A DNA stretch of 44,540 bases from Lachnospiraceae bacterium (GCA_017456585.1 JAFTJD010000079.1:1-44540); one strand, 5' to 3'. Counted from the stretch's first letter, positions 35,968-44,540 are shown. The notes: generated by a model not told the origin, from the sequence alone. Program-made: numbers and translations.

Positions 35968-36492
35968 CTACACTCTGTATATATAATTATCCTTTCTTGC
36001 TCTCTTCTCAGGCCATTCGCAATCACGATAGCCGAGTATACAATGACCCACGCCAACATAATCGCCTTTGATTCCCCAGTTATCAAGGAGTTCTTTACCC
36101 TCTTCACTTTCAAATTCCTGTTTAGCACGATGAATCCAGCATGAATCTACTCCTACTGCATATGCTGCATTCATAAGATTACCCATAACAAGACTTCCGT
36201 CCTCAACATGTGTACTTACATTTCGGTCAGCAAGCACAATAACTATTGTAGGCGCACCGTAGAATGGGTCTGCATCAGGATTCCCCATAACAGCGGCATT
36301 CATTTTGCGAAGCTTCTCTATAGTCTCTTTATCCTGTACGACCACCATAATGGGTGCTTGTTTATTCATTCCTGTAGGTGCGTATGTTCCCGCTCTGAGA
36401 ATAGCCTGCAACGCTTCTTCTTCAACCTGAGTTTCCTTAAATTTACGAATACTTCTTCTTTCTTCAAGTGACTTTAATACAACATTTTCCAT
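35968..36492 (-). CDS. nitroreductase-family FMN oxidoreductase
   Basis: A 174-residue small nitroreductase with the FMN-binding RRSIRKFKETQVEEE near the N-terminus, APTGMNKQAP at about 38 and GYRDCEWPEKRARK at the C-terminus. It would use NAD(P)H to reduce nitro, quinone or enone substrates; the physiological substrate is unknown. It is first of a two-gene unit with the EamA transporter, which could export a product or a toxic substrate. The preceding AGGAG is well placed. Confidence 0.9.
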   Translation of the reverse strand: MENVVLKSLEERRSIRKFKETQVEEEALQAILRAGTYAPTGMNKQAPIMVVVQDKETIEKLRKMNAAVMGNPDADPFYGAPTIVIVLADRNVSTHVEDGSLVMGNLMNAAYAVGVDSCWIHRAKQEFESEEGKELLDNWGIKGDYVGVGHCILGYRDCEWPEKRARKDNYIYRV

Positions 36493-36595
36493 AATAAATA
36501 TCTCCTTTTATTTTATATTAACAGCAACTATTAGAATTATATAATATCCAACCACGGATTGTCCATAATATTTATGAGGTGACTATAATGAAACA

Positions 36596-36638
36596 ATAGC
36601 ACCTTAGATAAGGTAATACTCCATATCTAAGGTGCTAT
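36596..36638 (-). terminator. terminator of the AraC-GGDEF gene
   Basis: A perfect 15-bp stem (ATAGCACCTTAGATA / TATCTAAGGTGCTAT) with a 13-nt loop lies 5 bp beyond the stop codon; T-rich sequence follows on the minus strand only weakly. Confidence 0.75.
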
Positions 36639-36642
36639 ATAT

Positions 36643-37443
36643 TTAATTCTTTGAATCTTTAATAGTTAAGTGAAGCTTCTCAAACAACGAGCTGTATCTG
36701 ATATGCTTTTTCTCCAAAAGTGTATAACCTGCATGTAGTTTTAACGGTATCTGCTTTCCTTCATATTCGAAAGTTTCACCATTCTTTGCTTTAATATCTT
36801 CAACAATCTTCTTTGCATATTCCTCAGATGTGCTGTTAGTAAGAATGCAGAATTCATCTCCACCGATTCTAAATACAATATCATCCTCACCACTTATTTC
36901 ACTCAAACGCTGCATAGCTTCTATTATCGCTAAATCTCCTGCTTTATAGGACACAGCATTAATATCTTCCATTTCTTTAATGTCAGAGCCTATAAAATAG
37001 CACTCTCTTCTCTCACAAAACAAATCATACAACTGACTAATATCTACGCTTCTTCTATCCATAACGTACTTATCTCCTTCCATAACGGGCTCTCTAAATT
37101 TCGGAAACAGTTCAGGATATTTCCTCACCTGAAATTCCGACGGATTACAATTCCATACTTCTTTAAAGGCGCGCGCAAATGCTTCATGCGAATTATAACC
37201 ATACTCCAAAGCAACAGTAAGAATTGAAATGTCCGGCTGATTAATAATCATTTTTGCCGCCATCATCATTCTTCTTCTGATAATGTACTGATGCACAGAA
37301 ATGTGGTACACATATTTAAACATTTTCTCTATGGTAGACTTAGAACAATAGCATACTTCGGCTATATCAATAGTCTTAATATCATCTCTAAGATGATTCT
37401 CTATATATTCAAGACTCTTAGCTAAAATCTGTACATTCTCCAT
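36643..37443 (-). CDS. AraC-type DNA-binding domain fused to a short GGDEF domain
   Basis: The order is reversed relative to common AraC regulators. Residues 1-105 hold both AraC helix-turn-helix motifs (IDIAEVCYCSKSTIEKMFKY; VALEYGYNSHEAFARAFKEV). Residues about 135-262 form a GGDEF-like domain with an exact GGDEF at 194-198, preceded by GSDIKEMEDIN and AGD. The domain is shorter than a full diguanylate cyclase, and the usual F-D at the metal-binding strand reads GSD. It could make or sense cyclic di-GMP, or be an inactive sensor module. It is a single-gene unit on the minus strand between HAD and nitroreductase genes. I know of few direct AraC-GGDEF fusions. Confidence 0.82.
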   Translation of the reverse strand: MENVQILAKSLEYIENHLRDDIKTIDIAEVCYCSKSTIEKMFKYVYHISVHQYIIRRRMMMAAKMIINQPDISILTVALEYGYNSHEAFARAFKEVWNCNPSEFQVRKYPELFPKFREPVMEGDKYVMDRRSVDISQLYDLFCERRECYFIGSDIKEMEDINAVSYKAGDLAIIEAMQRLSEISGEDDIVFRIGGDEFCILTNSTSEEYAKKIVEDIKAKNGETFEYEGKQIPLKLHAGYTLLEKKHIRYSSLFEKLHLTIKDSKN

Positions 37444-37520
37444 TGCCCTAATCTCCTAACGATATCGTAAGATAAGTATAACATGGTTCTTTTCGTTCGT
37501 TTTGATTTTTTGAGTAAAAC

Positions 37521-38228
37521 TTACAGTTCACTAAGATACTTAATCAGTTCTTCAAAACCACCTTGCGGATATTGGCTTATATCCTGCTCATTTTTATTAA
37601 TTAGGCAATCAGTAAGGAGAAATACCTTCATTCCAAGTTTCTCAACAACCATATCCTCCGAAACATCATTACCAACCATGAGACATTCCTCAGGTTTACA
37701 ACCTATGTGTTCAAGAATGGCTTCATAATACTTAAGGTTAGGCTTGCAGTAGTTTGAATTCTCATATGTTGTAAAATATTCAAAATCCTCCGGAATAAGC
37801 CCTGCCCAGTTCATACGATTCTTAGTTGCTACTGCCGGAAAAAGTGGATTAGTTGCAAGAACAACTCTCTTACCAAGTGTCTTCGCATGCTCTACTACTT
37901 TCTTAGCAGAAGCATTGAAACCGCATACTGCTTTCGCCTTATTAAATTCATCCGTATAGAAATCATCTATAATCCCCTTATGTTCAAGAACCTTGTCTCC
38001 GTATATCTCAACGAATTTGTTCCAGAATGCAGTCTCGTTGGTACAGCTTCCGTCATTCATAATCATTGCCTTAGTTCCTGACCATACGCTCTCCACAAGC
38101 TTCTGCGGTTCATAACCATACGTCGCCATTCTTGCTGCCAACAGCTTAAAATATGCTCCTATAAACTCATCCTGATTCATCGGAAGCAAGGTTCCGTCAA
38201 GATCAAATAAAACTGCTTTAATATCCAT
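37521..38228 (-). CDS. HAD-superfamily phosphatase
   Basis: A 235-residue HAD hydrolase with motif I DLDGTLL (nucleophile and acid/base Asp), motif II ATNP, motif III Lys in NYCKPNLKYY and motif IV VGNDVSEDM. The cap is helical, of type C1. Substrates are small phosphorylated metabolites, not predictable here. It starts about 20 bp after the restored end of the GH2 gene and may be on the same transcript, which would fit a sugar-phosphate role only weakly. Confidence 0.88.
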   Translation of the reverse strand: MDIKAVLFDLDGTLLPMNQDEFIGAYFKLLAARMATYGYEPQKLVESVWSGTKAMIMNDGSCTNETAFWNKFVEIYGDKVLEHKGIIDDFYTDEFNKAKAVCGFNASAKKVVEHAKTLGKRVVLATNPLFPAVATKNRMNWAGLIPEDFEYFTTYENSNYCKPNLKYYEAILEHIGCKPEECLMVGNDVSEDMVVEKLGMKVFLLTDCLINKNEQDISQYPQGGFEELIKYLSEL

Positions 38229-38248
38229 ATTTTCTCCCCTTTAATCGT

Positions 38249-39913
38249 CTATGCTTTCTCGTATATCTTCTTAACAACATTATAGCTGAGCTTCCTTCTT
38301 CTGTACTCGTCAACTATTCCCTTATTATTCATTGTTCTCGGACGAGCTGCAAACCATTCATCACTTACTCTTACATCGCAGAACTGCCATATATACACGC
38401 CCTGACACTCCTAATAATTAAGAATGGCCGTAAGCTGTTTCTCAAGTGTCTCAGCCTGATATTCCTCAGTCCATTTTGAATTATAATTGTTTCGATATCC
38501 ATAGATTCCGCCTGCACCAACCTCTGTGATAAGAAATGGCTTGCCTGCCCCTTCAGTATCACTCTGTATCCACTGATATAAGTCATCAAGATAGTCTTCC
38601 ACAGAAGTATTATGATACCAAAGCGGATAAATATTATACGAAACCACATCAGGAAGTCCAAGGCTTATATCCGTTTTGAACTTACAACTTGCAAATGAAG
38701 TAGGTCTTGAAGTGTCGAGCTTCTTAATTAATTCAAACTGCTTCCTATAACATTCCTTACCGTACTCAGTCTCACTCGCACATTCATTAAGAATTCCCCA
38801 TATGTAGATAGCCGGATGATTATAATGAAGTGTAATCATCTCATCTATTACCTTCTCTGCCTGCGGCTCAAAATTAAGATTCTGCATATTCTCAAGGCTT
38901 AAGCCTCTGGCATGGTTCTCTTCCCATACAAGGATTCCCATCTCATCGCACAAATCAAGGAATAACTCATCGTTAGGATAATGCACGGTTCTTACCGAAT
39001 TAGCTCCAAGATGTCTGATTATATCAAGATCAGCAGCCATGGCAGCATATGGAATCGCACAGCCAAACTGCGGATGATCCTCATGTCGACAAACTCCCTT
39101 TATATGTATCGGCTTACCGTTAAAAAGAATCTTCTTTCCTTCTACCGAAACTTCCCTAAAACCGAATCTGTCTATCAAATCATCTATAGCATAGCCATCC
39201 TTGTAGGCTGTAACACTTACCTTATAAAGCTTAGGATTATCTTGTTCCCACATTGACACTTCCGCAAACTCAAGTTCACTGCTAAGCACTATAGAATCAT
39301 TTGCTTCAATAACAACATCCTTCCACTCAGCTGCCTCTTCTGCTATCAAAGCTTTAAAATCAAGCATCTGTGCATCTTCTTTTAAGTTAGTTACTTTTAT
39401 CTCTACTTTAGCATTCCATTTATCAGCTTTTCTATATGGTGTTACATGCACATAATTAATATAGGCATCCTCAAGCATCTCTAACACAACCGGTCTGTTA
39501 ACTCCGCCATATGTCATATAGTCATTCGGAATGTGAAGTGCACTATTCTCGTTAAAAGAATTATCTGCTTTAACCTCAAGTATATGCTCTCCATGCGCAA
39601 GATTTTTCACAACAACCTCAAACGCAGTGTATGCGTTATAATGAGTTGCAATCTCTTGTCCGTCAAGGCAAACTGTAGCCGTATGACTTACGCCCTTAAA
39701 CTCAAGTCTTATATCTCCTTCAGCCACAAATGATGTTCTATATATAGCTTCTCCACGATAGTTTCCAAAATCCGGATAAGTCTCCCAACACCCAGGTGTC
39801 GCAACCTTATACACTTTACCTGCATTTTCACCCTGACACGGTATAAAATCCCAGAGACATCCTGTAAGTTCCTTTTGTTCTCTTATCAAATGAGTCTCAA
39901 ATGTTCTAATCAT
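38249..39913 (-). pseudogene. GH2 beta-glucuronidase-like gene interrupted by in-frame TAG
   Basis: The GH2 protein reads normally from the ATG at 39913 (GGTGGAG upstream) for 500 residues, with jelly-roll and Ig-like domains. It has acid/base N-E in WGILNECASE and nucleophile E in FLITEVGAGG. A TAG at 38411-38413 interrupts it, and the same frame continues for 53 well-conserved residues (GVYIWQFCDVRVSDEW, RPRTMNNKGIVDEY) to a TAG at 38249. The lost part contains the N-x-K pair that recognises glucuronate in beta-glucuronidases. So this is a point nonsense mutation, a sequencing error, or a readthrough site. A consensus promoter is retained, suggesting recent loss. Confidence 0.8.
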
Positions 39914-40008
39914 ATTACGCTCCACCCTTCATGGTATTTTTCTTTATTACAAACAAGCTAATAACCAAAATGACATATCCCTTTCCAAAGCGTCTTTCAC
40001 TACCGCCA

Positions 40009-40037
40009 ATTTTACCATATTATATCCTATCTCTCAA
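40009..40037 (-). promoter_or_regulatory. promoter of the GH2 gene
   Basis: TTGAGA (40037-40032), a 17-nt spacer and TAAAAT (40014-40009) on the minus strand, about 95 nt before the GH2 ATG. Confidence 0.65.
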
Positions 40038-40052
40038 CTTAAACTTTAAACA

Positions 40053-40102
40053 AAAAAGCAGTAGCGACTTCAAACACAAGTGTCTCTGCCACTACTGCTT
40101 TA
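40053..40102 (-). terminator. terminator of cotJABC
   Basis: AAAGCAGTAG pairs with CTACTGCTTT across a 30-nt interior that has further partial pairing (GACAC/GTGTTT-GAAGTC). On the minus strand it ends in TGCTTTTTTG just beyond the cotJC stop. Confidence 0.75.
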
Positions 40103-40104
40103 AA

Positions 40105-40710
40105 CTATTTCATATCCGCTTTAAATGCCGGGTTAAATGCATAGAAATTCTTGCTATCAAGATTATCCTGAACAATTCTTAATCCTTCTCCGAATCTTTG
40201 GAAATGGACTATTTCACGCTCTCTAAGGAAGCGAATCGGATCACATACCTCAGGATCTTTTACAAGTCTCAAAATATTGTCATAGGTAGTTCTCGCTTTC
40301 TGCTCTGCACCCATATCTTCAACAAGATCTGTAATAGGATCACCCTTAGACTGGAAGAACGTAGAAGTAAACGGAACTCCGCCTGCTGCCTGTGGCCAAA
40401 GTCCAAGTGTATGGTCCACATAGTATTTATCAAAGCCTGATGCCTGAATCTCTTCAGGAGTAAGATTTCTTGTCAACTGATGAACAATTGCACAAATAAT
40501 TTCCATATGAGCCATTTCCTCTGTACCTATATCCGTCAAAAGGCCTGACACTTCTCTATACGGCATGGAGTATCTTTGTGAAAGATATCTCTGGCTTGCT
40601 GCAAGCTCTCCATCAGGTCCGCCAAACTGTGACATGATTACCATCGCGAGCTTAGGATTAGGTGTTGTAATTTTAACCGGATACTGTAATCTTTTCTCAT
40701 AATTCCACAT
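40105..40710 (-). CDS. cotJC: spore coat protein CotJC (manganese-catalase family)
   Basis: A 201-residue ferritin-like protein of the Mn-catalase superfamily incorporated in the inner spore coat. Helix metal-binding patterns are visible: SQFGGPDGELAASQRYLSQ, DIGTEEMAHMEII and MGAEQKARTTYDNIL, with a final EIVHFQRFGE. It starts 3 bp after cotJB. The operon would be expressed in the mother cell; I see no reliable SigE promoter but the arrangement matches cotJABC elsewhere. Confidence 0.95.
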   Translation of the reverse strand: MWNYEKRLQYPVKITTPNPKLAMVIMSQFGGPDGELAASQRYLSQRYSMPYREVSGLLTDIGTEEMAHMEIICAIVHQLTRNLTPEEIQASGFDKYYVDHTLGLWPQAAGGVPFTSTFFQSKGDPITDLVEDMGAEQKARTTYDNILRLVKDPEVCDPIRFLREREIVHFQRFGEGLRIVQDNLDSKNFYAFNPAFKADMK

Positions 40711-40713
40711 AAA

Positions 40714-40968
40714 TTAACATCCCTCCAATTCCCATGGCCATGGTAATTCTACCCAAGCCCATCTATTACCACAATTTACATCTCTTGCATTAAGCGGTCC
40801 AAATTTCTGCTGATACTCATCATATGCTCTATGATACTTTTGCTGCATCTGGTTATAATATTCCATAGCCTCTGTGTCACAAGGATGTGTATCAAGAAAC
40901 AAAATGGCTTCATCCATAGCAAAACCTAATTCATATATTCTTTGCATGCATTGTTGTCTGTCACTCAT
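40714..40968 (-). CDS. cotJB: spore coat assembly protein CotJB
   Basis: An 84-residue protein typical of CotJB: FAMDEAILFLDTHPCDTEAMEYYNQM followed by the C-terminal WAWVELPWPWELEGC. Its ATG overlaps the cotJA stop by 4 bp (ATGA). It helps place CotJA/CotJC in the coat. Confidence 0.93.
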   Translation of the reverse strand: MSDRQQCMQRIYELGFAMDEAILFLDTHPCDTEAMEYYNQMQQKYHRAYDEYQQKFGPLNARDVNCGNRWAWVELPWPWELEGC

Positions 40969-41300
40969 CTTCTACCACAGCTCCTTCCCAAAAACGGCAA
41001 ATCAAGTTCAGGAAAAATAGTTCCCGCCTTAAGTGCTTTACATGGCTCATATACAGTATTCCACTTCTGATTTACTACATAAGCCATACCTAACACAGGA
41101 TTCTTAATCGCACATACATGCTCCTTGTCACATACGTCGTATGGCACACCCTGCTGCATATTATTACAGCACGAATTTCCCACATTGTTAACGGAAGTAT
41201 TTTTGTCACAGCAATTGTTTTGCATATACTGCTGTTGCTGATTGCGTCTATACATTTGCTGCTGATAATGCTGATGATTTCTATTATAATTATCCAACAA
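40965..41300 (-). CDS. cotJA: spore coat associated protein CotJA with Gln/Asn/Cys-rich extension
   Basis: The C-terminal 45 residues match CotJA (PVLGMAYV, then ALKAGTIFPELDLPFLG). The N-terminal ~60 residues are low-complexity Gln, Asn, Tyr and Cys (NHQHYQQQ, NNCCDKN, SCCNNM), which could cross-link through disulfides in the coat. The start is a TTG at 41300 with AAAGGGG 6 nt upstream. It is the first gene of cotJABC. Confidence 0.88.
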   Translation of the reverse strand: MLDNYNRNHQHYQQQMYRRNQQQQYMQNNCCDKNTSVNNVGNSCCNNMQQGVPYDVCDKEHVCAIKNPVLGMAYVVNQKWNTVYEPCKALKAGTIFPELDLPFLGRSCGRR

Positions 41301-41371
41301 AAAACGCCCCTTTCATCATAATAATGTTTTCACTAACATATTATGATAAGTGGCGTTAATTGTTACTCTAT

Positions 41372-41782
41372 TTAGCTATTACAATTTCTACATATTCCGT
41401 AATATACTGTCTTACTACTGTCAATGGTAAAACCATGTTCACCATAGACATGCTTTGAAATACCGTCAAGATATTCGCATTGTACATGAAAAAGCTTACC
41501 ACATTTTTCACATTTAAAATGATAATGTCTGTGACATTCTCTGGTATCTCCCGAATATTGATAGCAAGCTCCTTTGCCCTCCGGCATAAGATACTTGCGG
41601 ATAATCCCTTGTTCTTCAAGGCGTTCAAGATATCTGTATACCGTTGCTTTTCCGACCGGAGTTTCTTGTTCCTTCAAATACCCGATAACATCTTCAGCAG
41701 TCAAATGTTTATCTGAATTATTCTTCAGAAGTTCAAGAATCATTTCACGCTGTTTGGTTTTATATTGTCCGGTATTCTCCAT
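41372..41782 (-). CDS. Fur-family metalloregulator
   Basis: A 136-residue regulator with an N-terminal winged helix (TAEDVIGYLKEQ; PVGKATVYRYLERLEEQGII) and a C-terminal metal domain. The domain has HRHYHFKCEKCGKLFHVQC and a final CRNC, giving the two Cys-x2-Cys pairs of the structural zinc site. Whether it senses iron, zinc or peroxide (Fur, Zur, PerR) cannot be settled by eye. AAGGAG lies 11 nt before the ATG. It sits alone between the cotJ operon and the ser operon. Confidence 0.9.
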   Translation of the reverse strand: MENTGQYKTKQREMILELLKNNSDKHLTAEDVIGYLKEQETPVGKATVYRYLERLEEQGIIRKYLMPEGKGACYQYSGDTRECHRHYHFKCEKCGKLFHVQCEYLDGISKHVYGEHGFTIDSSKTVYYGICRNCNS

Positions 41783-41814
41783 TACTTATGCAACTCCTTC
41801 ATGTTTCAAAATAT

Positions 41815-41861
41815 TCGGAAGTTTCATACAAATCTATCATTTTATAACGATAAAACTCCGA
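41815..41861 (-). terminator. possible terminator of the serC-serA-DUF1015 operon
   Basis: TCGGAGTTT pairs with AAACTTCCGA (one bulge) and encloses a TATC/GATA inner stem; the following ATATTTTG is a poor T tract. It overlaps the region between DUF1015 and the Fur gene. Confidence 0.4.
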
Positions 41862-41864
41862 CTT

Positions 41865-43100
41865 CTACAATCTGTGAATAAATAATCCACTTCTGAGCTT
41901 CGGTTCAAACCATGTTGACTTAGGCGGCATAAGAAGTCCGGCATCTGATACATCAAAGAGCTGATTAATAGATGTAGGGTACATAGAAAATGCAATCTTC
42001 ATATCTGTATTACATCTTCTTTCAAGTTCCTTAAGTCCTCTGATTCCACCTACAAAGTCTATTCTCTTATCTGTCTTAGGATCACCTATTCCAAGTACAG
42101 GTGTAAGAAGATATTTCTGAAGCATAGATACATCAAGACTGTCAACCGGATGCTCATTAAGGTATACTGCTTTTATCATAATTCTATACCAGTCACCATC
42201 AAGGAACATTCCCATTTCGCGCATTCTCTGTGGTTTGTATGGCTCTTTACCCACAAGCTCAACCTCGAAATTCTCGCTTATCTTATCAAGAAATTCTTCT
42301 TTGGTATAACCATTAAGATCTTTAACTACACGGTTATAATCCATAATCATAAGCTGGTCATCAGGGAAAAGTACTGACAGGAAGAAGTTAAATTCTTCAT
42401 CACCCTTGTATCCCGGATTAGCTTCTCTTCTCATAACACCAACTCTGACAGCTGATGCTGCACGATGGTGTCCGTCTGCGATATATATACTATCAAGCTT
42501 CTCAAAAGACTCCCTGATTGTCTTAATATCAGCTGCACTATCTATCTTCCATACGCGATGCGCTATTCCGTCATTTGCCACGAAATCATATAAAGCAGCT
42601 CCTGACTTAGTTCTGTTAACAACTTCATTAATTGCTTCCTGTGAACGATATGCAAGGAAAATAGGACCTGTCTGTGCGTTACAGGTATCTACATGCTTAA
42701 TACGGTCTGCCTCTTTATCTGCTCTCGTATTCTCATGCTTCTTAATAACATTATTCTGATAATCGTCGATTGATGCACATGCCACGATACCTGTCTGTGA
42801 ACGTCCATCCATAATAAGTTCATAAATAAAATATGCTTCTTCATTATCGCATACAAAAGTACCGTCACTAATCATTCCATCAAGTAACTCTTTTGCTTTC
42901 TTATAAACTCTCTCATCATATGTATCAACACTATCATCAAACTGTGTTTCTGCTCTGTCAATTCTTAAGAATGACAAGGGTTTATCTTTTACTTCGTCGC
43001 ATGCCTCACTACGATTGTATACATCATAAGGTAAGGCAGCCACATCGGCTGCCACCTCTATAGCAGGTCTGATACAACGAAACGGTTTAATCGTTGCCAT
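41865..43100 (-). CDS. DUF1015-family protein
   Basis: This 411-residue cytosolic protein opens with the family signature ATIKPFRCIRPA and VAALPYDVYNR, and carries SIYIADGHHRAASAVRV in the middle, a likely active-site loop with D-G-H-H-R. The biochemical function was not firmly known to me. Its place 14 bp after serA and co-directional with serC suggests a role in serine metabolism. GGAGG precedes the ATG. Length is normal for the family. Confidence 0.88.
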   Translation of the reverse strand: MATIKPFRCIRPAIEVAADVAALPYDVYNRSEACDEVKDKPLSFLRIDRAETQFDDSVDTYDERVYKKAKELLDGMISDGTFVCDNEEAYFIYELIMDGRSQTGIVACASIDDYQNNVIKKHENTRADKEADRIKHVDTCNAQTGPIFLAYRSQEAINEVVNRTKSGAALYDFVANDGIAHRVWKIDSAADIKTIRESFEKLDSIYIADGHHRAASAVRVGVMRREANPGYKGDEEFNFFLSVLFPDDQLMIMDYNRVVKDLNGYTKEEFLDKISENFEVELVGKEPYKPQRMREMGMFLDGDWYRIMIKAVYLNEHPVDSLDVSMLQKYLLTPVLGIGDPKTDKRIDFVGGIRGLKELERRCNTDMKIAFSMYPTSINQLFDVSDAGLLMPPKSTWFEPKLRSGLFIHRL

Positions 43101-43114
43101 ATCATTCCTCCGTA

Positions 43115-44296
43115 TTATTTAACTATTCTAACCTTAAGTACACCTTCGATTGCAGCAATTTCTTTAACAAATGCGTCTGTAGCCGGTGTATCTACATCCA
43201 TCATGGCACATGAGTAATCGCCTCTACTCTTATTAGTCATTTCTGAAATATTAACGTTGTTATTAGCGAAAACCTTAGTGAACTGTGTAAGCATGTTAGG
43301 AACGTTACGATGTAAAACAATAATACGTCCTGCAGTCTTACATACACCCATGTCAATTGCCGGGAAGTTAACAGAGTTCTTAATATTACCATTCTCAATG
43401 AAATCCATAACCTGGTTAACAGCCATAGCAGCACAGTTATCCTCTGACTCCTCTGTTGAAGCTCCGAGGTGTGGTATAGCGATAACTCCGTCCATACCTG
43501 CTGTTCTTGGGTTAGGGAAATCCGTTACATACTTCTTAACCTTACCACTCTTAAGAGCCTCTTCCATAGCATCATCATCTACAAGAAGATCTCTTGCCAT
43601 ATTGATAACGATAACTCCGTCCTTCATCATATCAATAGTTTCCTTGTTAATCATCTTCTTAGTATTAACCTTAGGATCAGGATTATCAATAAGTGGTGTA
43701 TGTACAGAGATATAATCACACTGTGTGAAAATCTCTTCTCTTGTCATAACGTGCTTAACATCTCTTGAAAGATTCCAAGCTGCTTCAACTGAAATATATG
43801 GATCACATCCATATACTTCCATACCGAAGTTAAGCGCAATGTTAGCAAGAGGTCCACCGATAGCACCAAGACCGATGATACCAAGCTTCTTACCCTTTAA
43901 TTCGCAACCTGCGAACTTTCCTTTGCCCTTCTCAACCATCTTAGCAACTTCAGGCTCATCCTTAATTGACTTAACCCATTCAATACCGCCGATAACATCA
44001 CGTGATGCAAGAAGCATAGCACATACAGCAAGCTCCTTAACACCATTAGCGTTAGCACCCGGTGTATTAAATACAACGATACCTTCATCAGCGCAACGAT
44101 CAAGCGGAATGTTATTAACACCTGCGCCTGCTCTCGCGATAGCAAGAAGCTCATCTGAGAACTGCATATCATGCATAGCTGCACTTCTTACAAGAATCGC
44201 CTGCGCCTCATCTATATTCTCTGTAATCTGATAATTGTCTGTAAGTAAATCTGTACCTACTTTAGAAAGAGCATTTAAACAATTAACCTTAACCAT
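43115..44296 (-). CDS. serA: D-3-phosphoglycerate dehydrogenase
   Basis: SerA oxidises 3-phosphoglycerate to 3-phosphohydroxypyruvate, the first step of serine synthesis. The 393-residue protein has the Rossmann motif LGIIGLGAIGGPLANIAL, the catalytic His in AIPHLGASTEE and a C-terminal ACT domain (NVPNMLTQFTKVFANNNVNI) that may bind serine for feedback control. It follows serC after 18 bp. Together with glyA elsewhere in the window it provides serine and one-carbon supply. Confidence 0.95.
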   Translation of the reverse strand: MVKVNCLNALSKVGTDLLTDNYQITENIDEAQAILVRSAAMHDMQFSDELLAIARAGAGVNNIPLDRCADEGIVVFNTPGANANGVKELAVCAMLLASRDVIGGIEWVKSIKDEPEVAKMVEKGKGKFAGCELKGKKLGIIGLGAIGGPLANIALNFGMEVYGCDPYISVEAAWNLSRDVKHVMTREEIFTQCDYISVHTPLIDNPDPKVNTKKMINKETIDMMKDGVIVINMARDLLVDDDAMEEALKSGKVKKYVTDFPNPRTAGMDGVIAIPHLGASTEESEDNCAAMAVNQVMDFIENGNIKNSVNFPAIDMGVCKTAGRIIVLHRNVPNMLTQFTKVFANNNVNISEMTNKSRGDYSCAMMDVDTPATDAFVKEIAAIEGVLKVRIVK

Positions 44297-44314
44297 ATCT
44301 AAAAATCCTCCGAA

Positions 44315-44540
44315 TTATTTATTCTCTTCCTCAAACTTCTTCATGAATGCAACTAATGCTTCAACGCCTTCGATTGGCATAGCATTGTAAATACTTGCAC
44401 GCATACCGCCAACTGAACGATGACCCTTAAGGTTCTCAAATCCGGCTTCTTTAGCTTCTTTTACGAACTTATCATCTAACTCATCGTTACCTGTAACGAA
44501 ATGAACATTCATAATTGAACGGTCTTTCTTCTCAACTGTA
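44315..44540 (-). CDS. serC: phosphoserine aminotransferase, C-terminal fragment
   Basis: Only the last ~75 residues lie in the window. The frame is open to position 44540 and reads [18 protein letters not shown] at its visible start, then [20 protein letters not shown], which is the SerC C-terminal signature. It is truncated by the window edge, not broken. It is upstream of serA in the same operon. Confidence 0.93.
   Translation of the reverse strand, partial: TVEKKDRSIMNVHFVTGNDELDDKFVKEAKEAGFENLKGHRSVGGMRASIYNAMPIEGVEALVAFMKKFEEENK

Noticed and set aside
38371..38661. Minus-strand ORF in another frame at the GH2 end, suggesting a frameshift
   Set aside because: Homology continues in the original frame after the TAG; the other frame has no GH2 similarity.

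Overview
The window looks like a low-GC chromosomal segment of a spore-forming Clostridia species, most likely family Lachnospiraceae. The evidence is the dgt-like/dnaG/rpoD/trmK cluster, a full sigG, a cotJABC spore-coat operon, a divergent his operon and glyA, carbohydrate-active enzymes with AraC regulators, and strong GGAGG-type ribosome binding sites. Genus-level placement (for example near Lachnospira/Eubacterium eligens) is only a guess. Nearly everything except two small genes at the left end and glyA is on the minus strand. I saw no phage, insertion sequence, CRISPR array or rRNA.

Layout. 1-1100: three unrecognised small genes. 1107-8016: bacteriohemerythrin, then a housekeeping operon reading dgt-like, dnaG, rpoD, trmK and a TGS-nucleoside kinase. 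8143-8495: three tRNA-Leu genes, two with the unusual anticodon AAG. 8604-12685: an acyltransferase/CDP-alcohol phosphatidyltransferase fusion, sigG and an ABC-F ATPase, followed by a 175-bp cluster of palindromes. 12950-17101: two identical tRNA-Glu(CTC) genes flanking azlCD, a six-hairpin-type hydrolase and its probable AraC regulator. 17241-28901: a long co-directional run starting with hisG-hisD-hisB-hisA-hisIE and running without a clear terminator into a secreted LAS carboxypeptidase, a heterodimeric ABC exporter, a second azlCD pair and ybaK.

The most striking element is the his leader at 28943-29183. A consensus promoter is followed by an 18-codon peptide with six consecutive His codons. 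A GC-rich terminator follows, and its 3' arm is copied as a 10-nt direct repeat over the peptide's stop codon. This is a complete, compact ribosome-mediated attenuator in a lineage where T-boxes are the usual amino-acid sensors. The same operon encodes a HisIE protein fused to a HisA/HisF-like barrel that has lost both catalytic aspartates, and the operon lacks hisZ, hisH, hisF and hisC.

29280-44540: glyA; an AAA ATPase with a 33-bp tandem repeat upstream; GH43; MATE and EamA transporters; nitroreductase; an AraC-GGDEF fusion regulator; HAD hydrolase; a GH2 beta-glucuronidase-like gene interrupted by an in-frame TAG; cotJABC; a Fur-family regulator; and a serC-serA-DUF1015 operon whose serC runs off the window. 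The carbohydrate genes (six-hairpin hydrolase, GH43, GH2) suggest a gut or rumen plant-glycan or glucuronide degrader, while cotJ and sigG indicate sporulation capacity.
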